64,000 nucleotides of DNA from Phytophthora quininea (GCA_011947345.1 JAAVTG010000554.1:434001-498000); one strand, 5' to 3'; numbered from the stretch's first letter, positions 12,298 to 24,134 are shown. Numbers and translations: made by a program. Notes: a model not told the origin generated them from the letters alone.

Positions 12298-13823
12298 CTA
12301 TTGGTGCAACGTTTGGTCCACGAGCAGGCTCTCGATGAATTCCTGATCAGCTTTGACGTGCTCCACCGTGTTGCTAAGCAGAATATCTGTAAGCTGGCGC
12401 ACATACTTGGGGTCGTAGATCGTGCCCTCCTTGATGTTGACTGTGAGGTGTCCGATCGACTGCAACAGCGAGAGTTCTTGCTCGGAAGTTGAAGCCGTCG
12501 CCCGTTTGATGACGATGTAGTGGCGATGGTAAAACGACGACCCGCCATGAGGCTTGGAGCCCTTGATTGGCGCTACCCATGCCACCCAGATCACCACCTC
12601 ACGATCAGCCTCCACGTATCGGCGCACCACTTGTTTAATATGAACGACGCTGCCCGCTACCAGTTCCTTGGAAAAGTGCTCGATGATTGTATACGCCGCG
12701 TCAAGGCTCTGCATAACAAACGGACACTTCAATGAAATACTCTTTCGACAAGAGAAAATATCTTTACACATTACCTGAGACGCCTTCGCGTACCACTTGC
12801 CTCGATGTTTCTGGGACCCTTTGAAGTAGTTCCATGCCGCGTCACCAGTTGCACGGAGTCCGAAGGGCATCGCCTTGTTGGAAAACACTTCGAGATACAT
12901 ACCTTCCACGTCCTCGCGCACGTGGATGTCTTGTTCGACCAATTCTACGCCATTCAAGCCAGTGGATCTCAGTACTTTGTCCACATCCCGATATGCAGCG
13001 TCAACAATCTCCAGCAGTTCTTTGAAGTCAGCGGCGTCAGCGCGGAAGTCAATCGTATGTCTAGGCCAAACGCTTTGAGGTGCGACCACTGAGGTATCAG
13101 ACGCCTTGAGCAGAAACAAACGCGAGCGCAGGTTTAGTCGTTTGTGAGTTCACTAAGCATCCAACACTACTATACAACGACCTACCTGCTGCACTGCACG
13201 TTTAAACAATAAACTCTCCAAACTTTTGGCCACTTTGATTTGACTCTCCAGGAGCATTTTCAGCCGCACGTTTTCACGCTCTGAGTCATCACGTCGGAGT
13301 CGCTGTCGAGAAGCGACCCCTTTCCAGACCGCCGAGACCTGCTTTTTAACAACTCCATTCGCAGCAGCGATTGTCGTGCCGTCCATCATCATATCCCCAT
13401 TGTGAACGACAATTTTATTGTGTTCCTGGTGCTGCACTTGCTCCAGCTCCGTTTCCAGCTGCGTCACGTTCTCGCGGAGGTACGCAATCTCCAGTCTGCG
13501 TCCGTCGCGCGCCTTGTTTGGGTTCTTGTACACGCCAGCCTTGCGTAATCGTTTCTTGCGAGCATTGTCGGCCGCTCGACGCCGCCTCAGCGTCTCCTCC
13601 GCCTTGATCTGAGCCGTCGTGATGGGAAAATTACTGCTGGAAGCAGTGAACGCCCCATTTGCCGCCGCTGACGTCGACACGGCAGGCTTTTGCTCGTCCT
13701 CAACGGCATTAGAGGATGCAGTACCCGACTGGGTATCACTACTGGTGTCCCCACCAAGCTGGAAGTAGTGTACGAAGCTCAGCAGCGTCTCGAGCGCGTC
13801 GTCGTCTCTTCCAGCAGCGACAT
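12298..13823 (-). CDS. bZIP-like/START-like tandem gene 8 (array end)
   Basis: Exons 13186-13823, 12775-13104 and 12298-12708; introns of 81 and 66 nt. The second intron is an exact multiple of three without stops, so the unspliced frame also reads through. The likely start is the ATG at 13821-13823 (MSLLEE), which joins the conserved DDDALETLLSFV segment only if one base is added near 13807; the open frame otherwise begins at a non-ATG codon. The basic/zipper block is LRKAGVYKNPNKARDGRR with LRENVTQLETEL. Exon 3 lacks the arginine of the usual RAD motif (GSVVHIKQVVRRYVEAD) and is slightly shorter. It is the array's upstream end and is transcribed away from YIF1, with only 105 bp between the two starts. 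Confidence 0.75.
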
Positions 13824-13850
13824 CACCAAATTGGCTACTTGCACACAAAC

Positions 13851-13886
13851 GGGACTATAATTAGTCCCAAGTCGGAATTTAGTCCC
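13851..13886. promoter_or_regulatory. Inverted-repeat motif in the gene 8/YIF1 divergent promoter
   Basis: The 105-bp region between the divergent starts of tandem gene 8 and YIF1 contains a perfect inverted repeat, GGGACT-ATAATT-AGTCCC at 13851-13868, and a third AGTCCC at 13881-13886. So three copies of one 6-mer sit in 36 bp of a region that must serve both promoters. The sequence is seen directly; a role as a regulator-binding site or start-site element is inference. Confidence 0.4.
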
Positions 13887-13928
13887 GTATACGTTGCCAC
13901 GTCGGCCATAACGCAGAAGATCAGCTCC

Positions 13929-15586
13929 ATGGCCCAACCAGGTGCGCTCCTCCCTGCTCCCCGCGGCACAATGCAGCTCTATATTAACTCTCATCATCCT
14001 GCCAGGCTCCTTCCCCAACCCGAATGCGCCGCGCCAGCGCCGGGCCAGTTCCAGTCGCCCGCGGGCTTCAACAACACGCCGCAGTTCGCGTCCCAACCCG
14101 CGAACCAACAGCGGCCGCAACGAGGCCCCGCGCACACCTTCTACCAGAAACCTGCGGCTCCTGTTCCAGCTTCGTCTCAGAGCGATGGTTTCTTTAATCA
14201 ACAGACGCAAGACCAGGGTTCTACAACTCCCAGCCGACGCCAGCGTTCTCGCAGGAAGTGAGTCAATAGTTCAATTACCCTCGAAGAGAGAGAGCTGCTA
14301 TACTGACAGGTTTATTCAGCAGTTTCAGCAGAGTCCGCAGCCAGCTCAGCAGTTCCAGTCGGCGCCTGGAGGCTTCCAGCACCGTCATCCGGCGCACGGG
14401 AACAACTTTGGCTATGGGCAGCAGCAGCCACAGCAGACTCCGCCCAACAGCAACCTGAGGCAGCCGATGCAACGACACCAACCCCAGCAGCCGGACTTTA
14501 TCAACCAGTTCAGCAGCAATCCGATGGCTGGATTGGCGATGAACAGTGCGCAGGATTTCCTGCACAAGCAGTCGGAGCTGTATCTACCTGGAGCGTACGG
14601 TATGTGGGGCAACCTCAAGTACTACTTCACGGTCAACAACTCTTACGTCAAGAGCCGCCTAAAGGTAACCCGGCAGATCGGATAAAGTGATGCGTTCTCG
14701 TTTTTGGTTCTGACACTTTTGTTGGAATATATTAGATCCTGCTGCTTCCGTTCCAACACAAGAACTGGCGGCGGATGGGAAACGGAGAACAAGATGAGTC
14801 GAAGCCGGTGAGTTTGTCGGGCTTTATGTTATTTGCCTTGCTCTTTTTTTTTATCTAATATCGCTGCTTTGGTCCATTACAGATGCAGTACGCTCCTCCC
14901 ACTCGCGATTGCAATGCTCCAGATCTCTATATTCCGCTCATGGGGTTCCTCACCTACATTCTGATCGTGGGCTACTGCAAGGGCACGTCGAATCAGTATG
15001 TTGCGATATTCTTTACGATAATGAGCGTCTGAAGTTTGGTTAACAGTTCGTTCCCAACAGGTTCAGTCCGGACGTCATCACGAAAGATGCTAGCTACTGC
15101 CTCGTGATGCAGCTGATCGAGATTGGGGTGCTGGCCGCGTGCCTGTACGTGCTGAACAGCTCCGTCTCCTTCCTGGACTTGGTGTCCTTTTCAGGCTACA
15201 AGTACATCCCACTGGTTATCAACAGTGTCGTTTTCCAGCTTCTCGGCTCCATCGCCTACTACGTGTCGCTCCTGTACACCGGGGTCGCGGTTTCCTTCTT
15301 CACGGTGAGTCCTGCTGGATAAGCTTTCTTCACAGATTTTGATACTAACAGCATGGCTACGAACTGATACAATTGCTTAGCTCAACTGCATGAAGGGCAG
15401 TGTCGCTGAGCCAACCCCAGAAAACCGTCTTTTCCGGAACTACCTGCTCTTCGGGTACGTCGAACTATCCTGTGATTCCTCTTGTTGTCGCAATATTCTT
15501 GACGTTTCTCTTCTTCGTCTAGCGTATCGTGCTTGCAGCTTGTCCTCGTGTGCTGGATTTCATACACCACAGCACCTACCGAGTAA
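13929..15586 (+). CDS. YIF1: YIF1-family Golgi/ER membrane trafficking protein
   Basis: Seven exons: 13929-14257, 14320-14664, 14736-14807, 14883-14995, 15061-15304, 15381-15454, 15523-15586. A Gln/Pro/Asn-rich N-terminus of ~170 residues precedes the YIF1 core: NPMAGLAMNSAQDF, LKYYFTVNNSYVKSRL, LPFQHKNWRR, NAPDLYIPLMGFLTYIL and the FSGYKYIPLV segment, with about five C-terminal membrane helices. These match human YIF1A in order and spacing. YIF1 partners YIP1 in Rab GTPase recruitment and ER-Golgi vesicle transport. All exon phases agree if one G is added at 14216-14218; without it exon 1 stops at 14261. The N-terminal exon could hide one more 96-nt intron that keeps frame. The 3' end converges on DCP2. 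Confidence 0.88.
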
Positions 15587-15979
15587 GCCGTCTGCTTCAG
15601 AGGGGTATCGGAATCTACGACTGGGAGGATTGGAGGGCACTTGCAACCTTTTCGGCAACCATATACACACAAATCCTACGTTTTGACGCAACAACGATGC
15701 ATCCTTCCTCGATGGGCGGTGTTTAAAAACACCTTGCTGCCGACTTCCCGTATGCTCCTCTTCCCTCATCCGAGAGCACGGGGCAGCCGGCAACTCAAAC
15801 TATGGTACAATCTCGTATGCAATATAAAATGACGCCTCTTGAATGCAGCACAGACGCGGATATTTCGGCTCCTGCCAAATGGGAGCAGGTGGCGCGTGAA
15901 AAATACAATCGCGATGTCCTCGCCTGACACCTCACTCAAGCGACAGTCTCTTCACTCACTGTTGACGCACATTCTCAAG
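15587..15979. other. Gap between convergent YIF1 and DCP2
   Basis: 393 bp between two stop codons. It must hold both 3' ends. I see no coding frame with family features, no repeat and no RNA gene. Confidence 0.5.
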
Positions 15980-17232
15980 TTACGTCACGACGGCCATGAT
16001 ATCCACAGCGTCGAATTGGAAGGACCCAAATGGGGACGAGCCCGTCGATTGACGAGGTGGGCTGGGCGACGAACACGTCTCTTCATCCACACGCTTCAAT
16101 GGCGCCGACGACGGCCGCGTGAGGATCTGCACAGGCTTCTGATTAAATATGGGAGCGATCGCTCGCGAGGCTGCTGGTCGGGACGCCGGCTTGCCAAAAT
16201 CGTGCGGGTTGCCGTCGTACTCGAACTTCTGTCCCGTCAAGCGCTCGTTGACGCTGAACATCTCCTCCACACTGAACTCTGCTCGGGCGTTGCCGAACGT
16301 CTCGTCATTTACGCCGTCATAGGACGTGGCTGTGTCAAACTCGGTTCCAAAGTGTCCTCGCGCGTTTCCCTTGTTGGAGCCGTTGGTTGCTGGCCGGTCA
16401 TTGTGCGGCGTGGAGACGGACCTCTCCTGGTTGCCCTTCTTCTTGCCGTTCTTGACCACTGCGCCGTTCGTGACGAGGTTCAGCGGTCTGTTTCTGGGAG
16501 CCGATGCGGCTCGTCCTTTTGCTGGCGTGGAGCTCCTCTTCTCCTTCTTGTTGCTCCGTATCCAGCGCTTGAGGCGGGACATAAACGGCATGACACTCCA
16601 CGTCTTCTTGGGCAGCGCGCCAAGGGGGAACCACTTGATGGTACTGATCTCCTTCCTCGTGTGCGGCGCAAAGGCAAAGTCCTCTGGCACGTCCGTGCAC
16701 AAATACATCCTAATTCTCTGCTCCTGCTGCACGAACTCCAAGTACTGCTTCTCATCTAAAGAGTCCCCCACATCGTAGCCGCACTCCTCAAACACTTCTC
16801 TCCGAGCGCATTCCACGTCCGACTCGCCTTCGTTGACCTTCCCGCGGGGAACGTCCAGGACGTGCCCTTCCAGTTGCACACCAGCAACAACTTGTTGCGC
16901 TCCGCGTTGAGCAGGATGCCGCCCACCACGGGCACCTGTCGCTGGTACGTCTTAAAGTCCTGGAAGAGCTCATCGCAGCGGTGCGCGAGCGGCTTCAGCA
17001 TGGCACAGTGCGCGAACATATGGCGCGCAAAGTCGTTGAGCTTGACGTGCTGCAGGTGCGCGTGCTGGTCGGCGTAGAAGTCCTCGTAGAACCAGTAGCA
17101 CTGCTCGATCTGGAAGAAGAGGCGCTCGCTGGAGGCCAGCTCGGAAGCCGGCAGGTTCACCAGGAAGCGGCTCTGCAGTTCGTCCATCACCTCGGCCAGG
17201 CTCGGCTTCTTCTTGGACGTCTTGGACGTCAT
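15980..17232 (-). CDS. DCP2: mRNA-decapping enzyme DCP2 (Nudix hydrolase)
   Basis: Single-exon gene. Residues ~10-95 form the DCP2 box A helical domain (EVMDELQSRFLVNLP, FFQIEQCYWFYEDFY). Residues ~98-235 form the Nudix fold with PVVGGILL and the Nudix box beginning GKVNEGE and ending RREVFEECGY, which fits Gx5Ex7REUxEExGU; the metal-binding glutamates are present. A box-B-like stretch and a long basic, Ser/Pro-rich, probably disordered tail follow. The enzyme removes the 5' cap from mRNA, releasing m7GDP, in P-bodies with DCP1. The frame breaks exactly before the Nudix box at the G run 16846-16849; one more base joins TFP to RGKVNEG. Total length would be 417 residues. It is divergent from PRP3, with 366 bp between starts. 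Confidence 0.9.
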
Positions 17233-17598
17233 GGCGCAAATTCTGGGGCGTTGATGCCGCGGTTTCTTTTCTCTGACTGCGGCAATTTCGTGTGAGCAAT
17301 GTGGGAAGCGAAAAACATCTGCAATATTCGATGGGTCTCTCTAGTAGCCTGAATATGACATAAGAGACGATTCTGTATAGCGCTTCTTAAATATTCGTAC
17401 GATTTCATAACCCTTGTAATTAAGTAGGGTCAGAATTGACGGTTTCGCAGCGGTCCTATTACTAGCCCCATTGCACTTGATGTTTGTATTCATTTCTTGC
17501 CCTGGCTCTTCCCAGGGTGCCCTGCTATTCATTATACTCGTACTTAAACGGATGTTCACTCTACTACCTGCACCGCTTCCACCCAAGACACCGAAGAC
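17233..17598. promoter_or_regulatory. DCP2/PRP3 divergent promoter region
   Basis: 366 bp between two divergent ATGs, AT-richer than the flanking genes. On the PRP3 side, TCACTCTAC at 17556-17564, about 35 nt before the ATG, resembles the first nine positions of the oomycete initiator TCAYTYYNC as I remember it. The match is short and may be chance. No coding frame is sup­ported here. Confidence 0.35.
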
Positions 17599-19654
17599 AT
17601 GGAGCACCGCGGTGAGGCCCCGCGCCGCAAGCGCAAGAGCAGGTTCAGCGATGCCCCAGCGCCCGGGTCCCAGCCAGCGACCAAGCGAGCGGCCGTGGGC
17701 TCCAGCAGAGCACCTGCAGTGGACCCCGCAGCGTTGGCGCGCGCCGCAGCCGCTAAGATCGCGCAGGCCATCCCCGGATCCGCTCCTAAGCCTCCCACCG
17801 CTGTTCCAGCGGCTTCAGCGACGCAAATGGACCCCGAGGAGCTCAAGCGCATCGAGCAGGAGAAGCGCCGCCGCACCGACCAGATCTACAAGTCGGTGCA
17901 GAGCCAGATGAGTCACATCAAGGCGCTGCTAAAGAACCCGGGGCAGCTACAGCTGCAGCGCCCGCTTCCAAGGCTCTGGCAATGGGCGGCGGATCATTTA
18001 TGCCAGCACCATTGCTACTGGACGAGCAGGGACGAGAAGTTGACGCGGAAGGCAACATGGTGGCCGAGAAGCCGACGGTCGGACCTGTAGCAACACTGAA
18101 GGCGAACCAAGGAGCCAGAAAAGCAGACACTGCCAAGGCTAATGTAAATCCGTACCTGTCCCATCGAACTGTGGAGGAAGAGGACAAGCTGGAGGTGGTG
18201 GACCCGCGACTGAAGGTCACCAAGAGGGATATGTACGTAAATTCTTGCTGGTAGTGCAAAAGATGAGGGTGGCATTTACCTTACTTGTGTTCATATTTTA
18301 CAGGCGGGCCAAGAAAACATTCAACTTTGTGGCGCAGGGAACGTATGTAAAGCAGGCGGAGCAGGTCCGCGCACGAGATGCGAAGAAAATGATGGCTGGA
18401 TTTACATCGGGCCGCAACCCGCGAGGATACCAAAAAGAGTCCATTGTGGCAGTTGATGAGACTGGAGAGGCCACGCCGGAGAATGAGGAGAAGGCAACAC
18501 AGATGGAGGTCGATACAATCGACGTACCCCTCAAGCCAGAGCTAAATACGCCGGATGTGGAGTGGTGGGACGTGGAATACCTCCCGAAGGATAAACGCGC
18601 GATCGTCGACAAGTTTGGATCCATCAAAGTTAGAGCGCGCAAGGAAAACCCGGAAGTGATCGTAGCATACGCCGATATGAAGCTCAAGTACTGCGGGACG
18701 GCGCACGTGATCGAGCACCCGGCCCGACTCAACCTCATTGTTAAACGCGACGACAGGCCGGTGTCGGTTCCACTCATGCTCACTGCTGCGGTACGTTATC
18801 GTTCATCTGGTTAATGTGTTTTGCTTACGGGATGCTATTTCTTCGATAACAGGAACGCAAAAAATCCGCCGACAGAACCGCGCAGATCGCGAGAAGGAAA
18901 AGCAGGACAAGATCGCTCTTGGCTTGTTGCCGCCACCTGAGCCTAAGGTGAAGCTGTCAAATATGATGCGAGTATTATCCGAGCAGGCAGTGGCAGATCC
19001 GTCCGCGATCGAGCGTAAAGTGCGAGAGCAGATGGCGCAACGTGAAAAGAACCACGAGATGCGGAATCTTGCGCGTAAGCTGACACCGGAAGAGCGTCGC
19101 GAGAAGAAACTGCGGAAGATCAAGGAGGACGCCGCTGGAGACATCCACGTCGCGCTGTTCAAGTAAGTTCATTGTCTGTTTTGGTTTGGTGCGTATGTTC
19201 ATCCGCACTAATTTGCTTCAATGTTTACTATTGAAACAGGGTGCCAGATCTCTCGAACCCGCAGCATCGATTCAAGGTCGACGTCAACGCGCAACAGTAC
19301 CATCTCACGGGCGGCGTGCTAATATGCAAAGACAGCGATATTAACATGGTTGTGGTGGAAGGAGGCAAGAAGGCCATCAAGCACTACACAAAACTGATGA
19401 TGCGGCGCATCGATTGGCATGGCGATCGCGAAGCACAAGAAGAAGAGGGCAGTGAGGACGAGGATGCTTCTCGTCGCGGCAACGGGTGTTTGCTCGTGTG
19501 GCAAGGTGTCGTGGCCCGCAAGGCGTTCAACAACTTTCGTTTCCAGGAGTGCCGGACGTCAGCTACTGCACGCAAGGTTATGGAGGCCAAGCACGTCGTG
19601 CACTACTGGGACTTGGTAGAGAAGTCCGCCGACGCCACCGTCGCCGCCCCGTGA
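17599..19654 (+). CDS. PRP3: U4/U6 snRNP splicing factor PRP3
   Basis: Exons 17599-18232, 18304-18790, 18853-19162, 19240-19654; introns 71, 62 and 77 nt. The N-terminus is basic and Ala/Pro-rich. The PRP3 domain is recognisable by NPYLSHR, FNFVAQGTYVKQAEQVR, the DVEWWD motif and LGLLPPPEPKVKLSNMMRVL; the C-terminal DUF1115 part carries YHLTGGVLICKDSDINMVVVEGG and HYWDL. All align in order with human PRPF3. The protein holds the U4/U6 duplex in the tri-snRNP. Two single-base losses break the frame: the G run at 17940-17943 and the A run at 18859-18864. Adding one base to each restores every splice phase. For the second, an alternative donor at 18795 would also keep frame but gives a poorer match (VRTQKIRR instead of ERKKIRR). 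Confidence 0.9.
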
Positions 19655-21674
19655 CCCGGAGTTGCTTTATAGAGCAGACTAAACCACTACGAAACGCATG
19701 GCTGTGTCTGTATCCTGCTTTACGACCATCGCAGCGACGCGGTCTCCGATACAGCTCGCGTTGACGCACGTGCGCTGAGCTCGGCGCTCCATCGACCTGG
19801 TTATGCATGTCAAAGTGATGAACCGTGTCGCGTCGTGGTCGTGTTGTCGCTGTCTTGTCCGGTCGTTGGTGAAGGGATTTTAGGATGTTGACACTCGTAC
19901 CACAGCGTCGTTCACGGTTTGCTGGTGCTGCGCGATCGATCATCGAAGAGAAGCGCAGGATCCCCTCGGGTACCGAGTTGATCTGCATCCGTGCCACTTC
20001 AAGCTCGGTCGTAGGAAGGCGGGGACAGCAGTTTTTGATGGGAGGCAGCACTGTCCGCAGCATCCGTTGAGCTCCAGCAGCTCCACATCCATGTGATCAC
20101 AGTGCCACAGGGAGATTCGATGCAAATGGCAAAGACCGAAGCGGATTGTTAGCAGCGTAGCGGATTCTGAGGGCGTGTGTGCTGTTGCGCCGCCCTGCCG
20201 GCCGCTACCTCGCTGTCAGCAGCTCTTGCGAGACGGATCGCTGTCTAGACATGGCGCTCCCGTCCAGGTTGGATCGGTCGTAACTGTTGCTTCGTTGAAC
20301 GGCCTGACAACCGCAGCGTTTGATGCGGAGCGCATTGGATGGCCCAGCGCGACTGCGGACGCCTTACTGTAGTACTCGTCTCCATTGCAGCCTGGCAGCA
20401 ACGCAGGCGAGCAACGCGCGACGCGCGAAGCAGCCAAGCTATCCAGCACTGCGAAAATTCCTCTTCATGCGGTCGTCGCTTTTTCGGTGAGCCATGTGTG
20501 CAGGTCCGGCCAGGTCTCCGCTGGGCTGCAACGGAGACAAGCAGCAGAGGAGACGAGCAGCTTTTGTGTGAGCTGTCGCTGCCTTCAAGAACAGCGCGGT
20601 GATTTCCTCCTGAAACTCGTCCCCGGCACCAAGGCTCGCTCGGACAGATGTCCGGAGCACGCACGTGCCTCGGAGCTGGCAATCGGTGCCCACACACCTC
20701 TGAAGAGTATCTACTGGGCCGACATCGCTCGGATCGCGGCGGTGCGCCTCTGACAGGCGTGTGACCGCCGGTTGAAGGCGATGCAGCGCTCGGGCGGCGA
20801 TCGCCTTTCGCCGTGCCGATCCTCGGGCTCGCACTCGATCTCCAAGCGCTTGCTGCGCGGACGACCGAAGTGCAAGCTGCAAGAAACCGGGCCACAGCTG
20901 GTAGGAAGGCGGCGACAGCGCCTCCGCCAGCTGGAGCACCGCTCTTGGCTCGGAGATGACGGCTCCGCCGCGGCGGGCAGGCTTTGCGTGCGACAGCCCC
21001 ATCCCTTGCAAGGCGCTCGCCATGCTGGCGCCCGTGAGCCTATCCCGAGCTCGCCAAGCAGGACACCATTGCCAGTGCTAAAGAGCCTTCATGCCGATGC
21101 AGACCTCTGGCGCGGTTGTTCGTCGCCGAGCAGGATTTAGCTGCTGCCTCGACGCATGAGCGAGTTGTTGCAGTGCAGAGGAATAAGGTCGCAGCCTCTG
21201 ACACGACGCGTCGACAGGCTCGGTCTCTATCTATATTTTGCAAAAACTAAATTTTCCGTATAGTGAAAGCAAGTCACGAGGAGTCTAAATGTCGAGATAA
21301 GGACAGACAGGACGCGGGCTGGGGCGCGTCACACACGCTCGGTGGTCCGTCGTCGTTCCTGATACTTGGAGCGGATGGCGCCGCAGCTTCTACCGGTTCA
21401 GTGCGAGTGCGAGCGAGAAATTCAGATCGGCCGAGTCCTCCGTGGCCTCCGCAGCGTTCACAACGCAATTCACTCGTAGCGGGGCCCCACGGTGACTCAG
21501 CGCCGCTGCCTCTGACCTCGCCCGACCGACTGACTGTCCCTCGGTCTCTTCCCGCCCACGAGTTCCTCGCCTCCTTTGATTTCGTTCGTCCCCACGCTGT
21601 TTGTCGAAGGCGGACAGAATCCTATTGATCGAGTCACCACGACAGACGCCCGCAGATTTCCCATTTCCTCAGCC
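19655..21674. other. 2 kb GC-rich stretch without convincing genes
   Basis: Between the PRP3 stop and the CCCH gene start. Several open frames of 60-216 codons occur on both strands but overlap one another, have shuffled Arg/Ser/Ala-rich composition, no conserved motif and no gene-like start context. One imperfect repeat was seen: GTAGGAAGGCGGGGACAGC at 20011-20029 and a copy with one mismatch at 20901-20919. The last ~400 bp probably contain the promoter and 5' leader of the CCCH gene. A non-coding RNA gene is possible but nothing identifies one. Confidence 0.5.
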
Positions 21675-22412
21675 ATGCGCATGTCCGACATGGGACCGAT
21701 GGAAACCCCCAGCTACGGCTCGCCCGGACGCATGCAGGTGCTCGCGAACGGAGACATCGTCGACTGCGGCCGCCTCCCGCAGACCGCCCGCAACAACCTC
21801 TACAAGACCGAGCTGTGCAAGCACTACACCGAGAACGGCAGCTGCCGCTACGGGTCCAAGTGCCAGTTCGCACACGGCGAAGAGGAGCTCCGCGGCGTGC
21901 TCCGCCACCCTAAGTACAAGACGACCCGCTGCAAGGCCTACCTGTCGACGGGCAAGTGCATGTACGGCTCGAGGTGCCGCTTCATCCACACGAGGCACCC
22001 AGGTGAAGAGGACCAGCGGTTTGTTGACAACCACGGCGACATGTCAAGCACAGCGAGCGAGTCGGACGATCAGGATTCGAACAAGGACCTGCTGGTGAAC
22101 CCTTACGGCAACGTGTTGGAGCCGATCGATCTGTCGGTGCCGTTCAGCGGAAGTGGGTTGAACGGCCCCATGACGCTGGCCCCGTTGGGCTTGTCGCCCG
22201 AATTCGACTCGTACCTGCGACGCGACCCGTTCATGGACTACGGGTTTCAGAGCAGCGACCTGGGATTCGACCTGCGCAGCAGTAGCAGCAGCACCTGCGG
22301 CCCGGAGGCGGTCAACGCTATGTCTCCCCGCTCGACCGGCAGTGCGGAGTCGACGACGTCCAAGTTCTCGCGCCTGACCATTTTCCAGCGCATTTGCCGC
22401 GAAGATGAGTAG
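21675..22412 (+). CDS. Tandem CCCH zinc-finger protein (tristetraprolin/TIS11-like)
   Basis: Single exon, 245 residues from the ATG at 21675; a nearby ATG at 21681 is equally possible. Two Cx8Cx5Cx3H fingers lie at about residues 42-61 and 80-99 and are preceded by YKTELC and YKTTRC. The 18-residue spacer between them is the exact spacing of tristetraprolin-family RNA-binding proteins. These bind AU-rich elements in mRNA 3' ends and promote decay. The tail of ~145 residues is Ser/Asp-rich with poly-Ser and ends in a short basic/hydrophobic stretch, with no other domain seen. Targets are unknown in oomycetes. The family call is firm; function in AU-rich mRNA decay is inferred from animals and yeast. 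Confidence 0.9.
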   Translation: MRMSDMGPMETPSYGSPGRMQVLANGDIVDCGRLPQTARNNLYKTELCKHYTENGSCRYGSKCQFAHGEEELRGVLRHPKYKTTRCKAYLSTGKCMYGSRCRFIHTRHPGEEDQRFVDNHGDMSSTASESDDQDSNKDLLVNPYGNVLEPIDLSVPFSGSGLNGPMTLAPLGLSPEFDSYLRRDPFMDYGFQSSDLGFDLRSSSSSTCGPEAVNAMSPRSTGSAESTTSKFSRLTIFQRICREDE

Positions 22413-22875
22413 AGCGGATCGAGAACGAGCCACGTCCTTCAGCACTCCGCTGTCCTGCCAACACTATAATTTATCAGACGAACCAAGTGATTCAAGCAAG
22501 AGTGACGTGAAGAAGACCCTGGCGGAGAGAGCGAGCGAGCGAGCGCTGGCTGAGACCTGGCTGGCAAAAGACGACATCCTCGCCACCCCACCTGGATGTG
22601 AAGGAGAGAAATTGTGTGTATAACTGCGTCGGTGGATTGATGCAGCCCATTTCCATTTCGCGCGTCCAGCCTGTAGCATTTTTACAACAAAAAAGGATTT
22701 TATTTTGCTAGAGAAACAAATGACAAGAGCAATTGCGTTCCCTAGTGTCGGTGTTCATTTCGTTTAGCTGTTCGCTTCGACTGAACATGCACGATAGATT
22801 TAAAAGATAAAGTGAACACCTTTTGATGAGTTAGCAAAGAATACCATTGCGGCATTGTTTCCGTTTCTGGTGTCG
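22413..22875. other. Gap between CCCH and TLC genes
   Basis: 463 bp. The first 200 bp are purine-rich; from 22680 it is AT-rich, with TTTTATTTT near 22698, probably the 3' end of the CCCH transcript followed by the promoter of the TLC gene. No other gene is supported. Confidence 0.4.
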
Positions 22876-24134
22876 ATGCTTGTCAAGTCCCGCGTGATTG
22901 TCATTGGTGGAAAATCGCCATTGCGGACGCAGCGGCAACTTGTTCGTTGGAGTTCCTTGGCTCAGTTCACGAGCATCCTCCTTCGCTTCATCGACGCCAT
23001 GCTGACGGAAACGCTCGTCGTGACGTGGGTCAGCATGTGCGCGGCCATGGTGCGTGTGTAGCAGTCGACTTAATGGTCGTCAAAAGCTGTGATCGAACAC
23101 ACTGACGATGGTGAATTGGCAGCTGTACATGGACCCAAGACTCTGGATCGTCGTGGCCTCTTCGCTGGTGCGGATGCTGTAGCAACCGTGGTGGTCCTGG
23201 TCCGTAGACTCATAGTGTATGTTATCGACAGGCTTTTGGCGCGGTCCGGGTGGTGGTGATGCCTCTTGCGTCGGCCAAGGTGAAGGCGTTCGAGAGCTTC
23301 TCTACGTCGGGGCAGATGCTGTTTAGCAATACGGCGGTGTCGATGCTGCACTCGGCAATATCGTCCCTGCTGTCGATCACTGCGCTGTTGCTGTCGCATT
23401 CCCTGAGGGGTGACTATGTCAACTACGTGACCCACGCAGAGTTCGTGGCCACCGCTGTGTCCACGGGTGAGAAGAATTCATTAGCCCTGTGCTAAGTCAA
23501 AATTGCTTCTTTATCGCTGACGAAATGATTCAGGTTACTTTGCGTACGACTTGTGGGACTATGCTGAATGGCCTGTACATCAAGTCGCCAGGGATTATTC
23601 TTCACCACGTCGTGGTGCTCATCTGCTACATTTCGGCTCTCACTAAGACTGTCGGTGTGCCGCTGCTGTCGCTTGCGTTGATCTGCGAGCTACACTCAGT
23701 GTTCATGCATGCGCGTAAGCTGCTCACTATGAGCAATTTCTCCACTCAGCAGTCGGTCCTGCTCCGGTGGGTCTGGCGCGCTCAATGGGCAGCTTTTGTT
23801 GTGGCGCGGTTCGTTCCGCACACGGTAGTAGTCGTGCTAACTTACCAGGCGAAGGTCCTCTTCATACAGCCGGTACGAATACGAATTAAAGGACAAGCCG
23901 GCCCACATTAATCATTTCGTCTATGACAGGTACATTTCGCCATGGCTTTCAGCGGCATCATCTTCATCAACCTCCTTAACATCCAGGTTCGTGAAGTATT
24001 GACTCGAATACGTCATTTCACAGCTCATGTTTGTTGGTTTGCAGCTCTTCTTTGACGTGCGGAAAGCCCATCACAAGGACTTTTCGCTGCTGAAGACGCC
24101 ATCGCCCACTTTCTCAGCAACCAAGACTTCGTAG
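22876..24134 (+). CDS. TLC-domain multi-pass membrane protein (TLCD4-like)
   Basis: Inferred exons: 22876-23049, 23123-23178, 23232-23466, 23534-23872, 23930-23986, 24045-24134. The product carries hydrophobic helices, then GYFAYDL, IILHHVVVLICYIS, ICELHSVFMHARKLL and a C-terminal RKAHHKDF. The paired histidines, the ELHSVFMH box and the order of helices match TRAM/LAG1/CLN8 domain proteins of the TLCD/TMEM56 group; the lag1-type ceramide synthase motif is absent. Two single-base problems must be assumed: one base lost in the T run 23234-23237 and one extra base near 23552 after YDLW. With both, all phases agree. The start at 22876 is the first ATG in frame but is uncertain. Role in membrane lipid handling is only inferred from the family. 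Confidence 0.65.
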
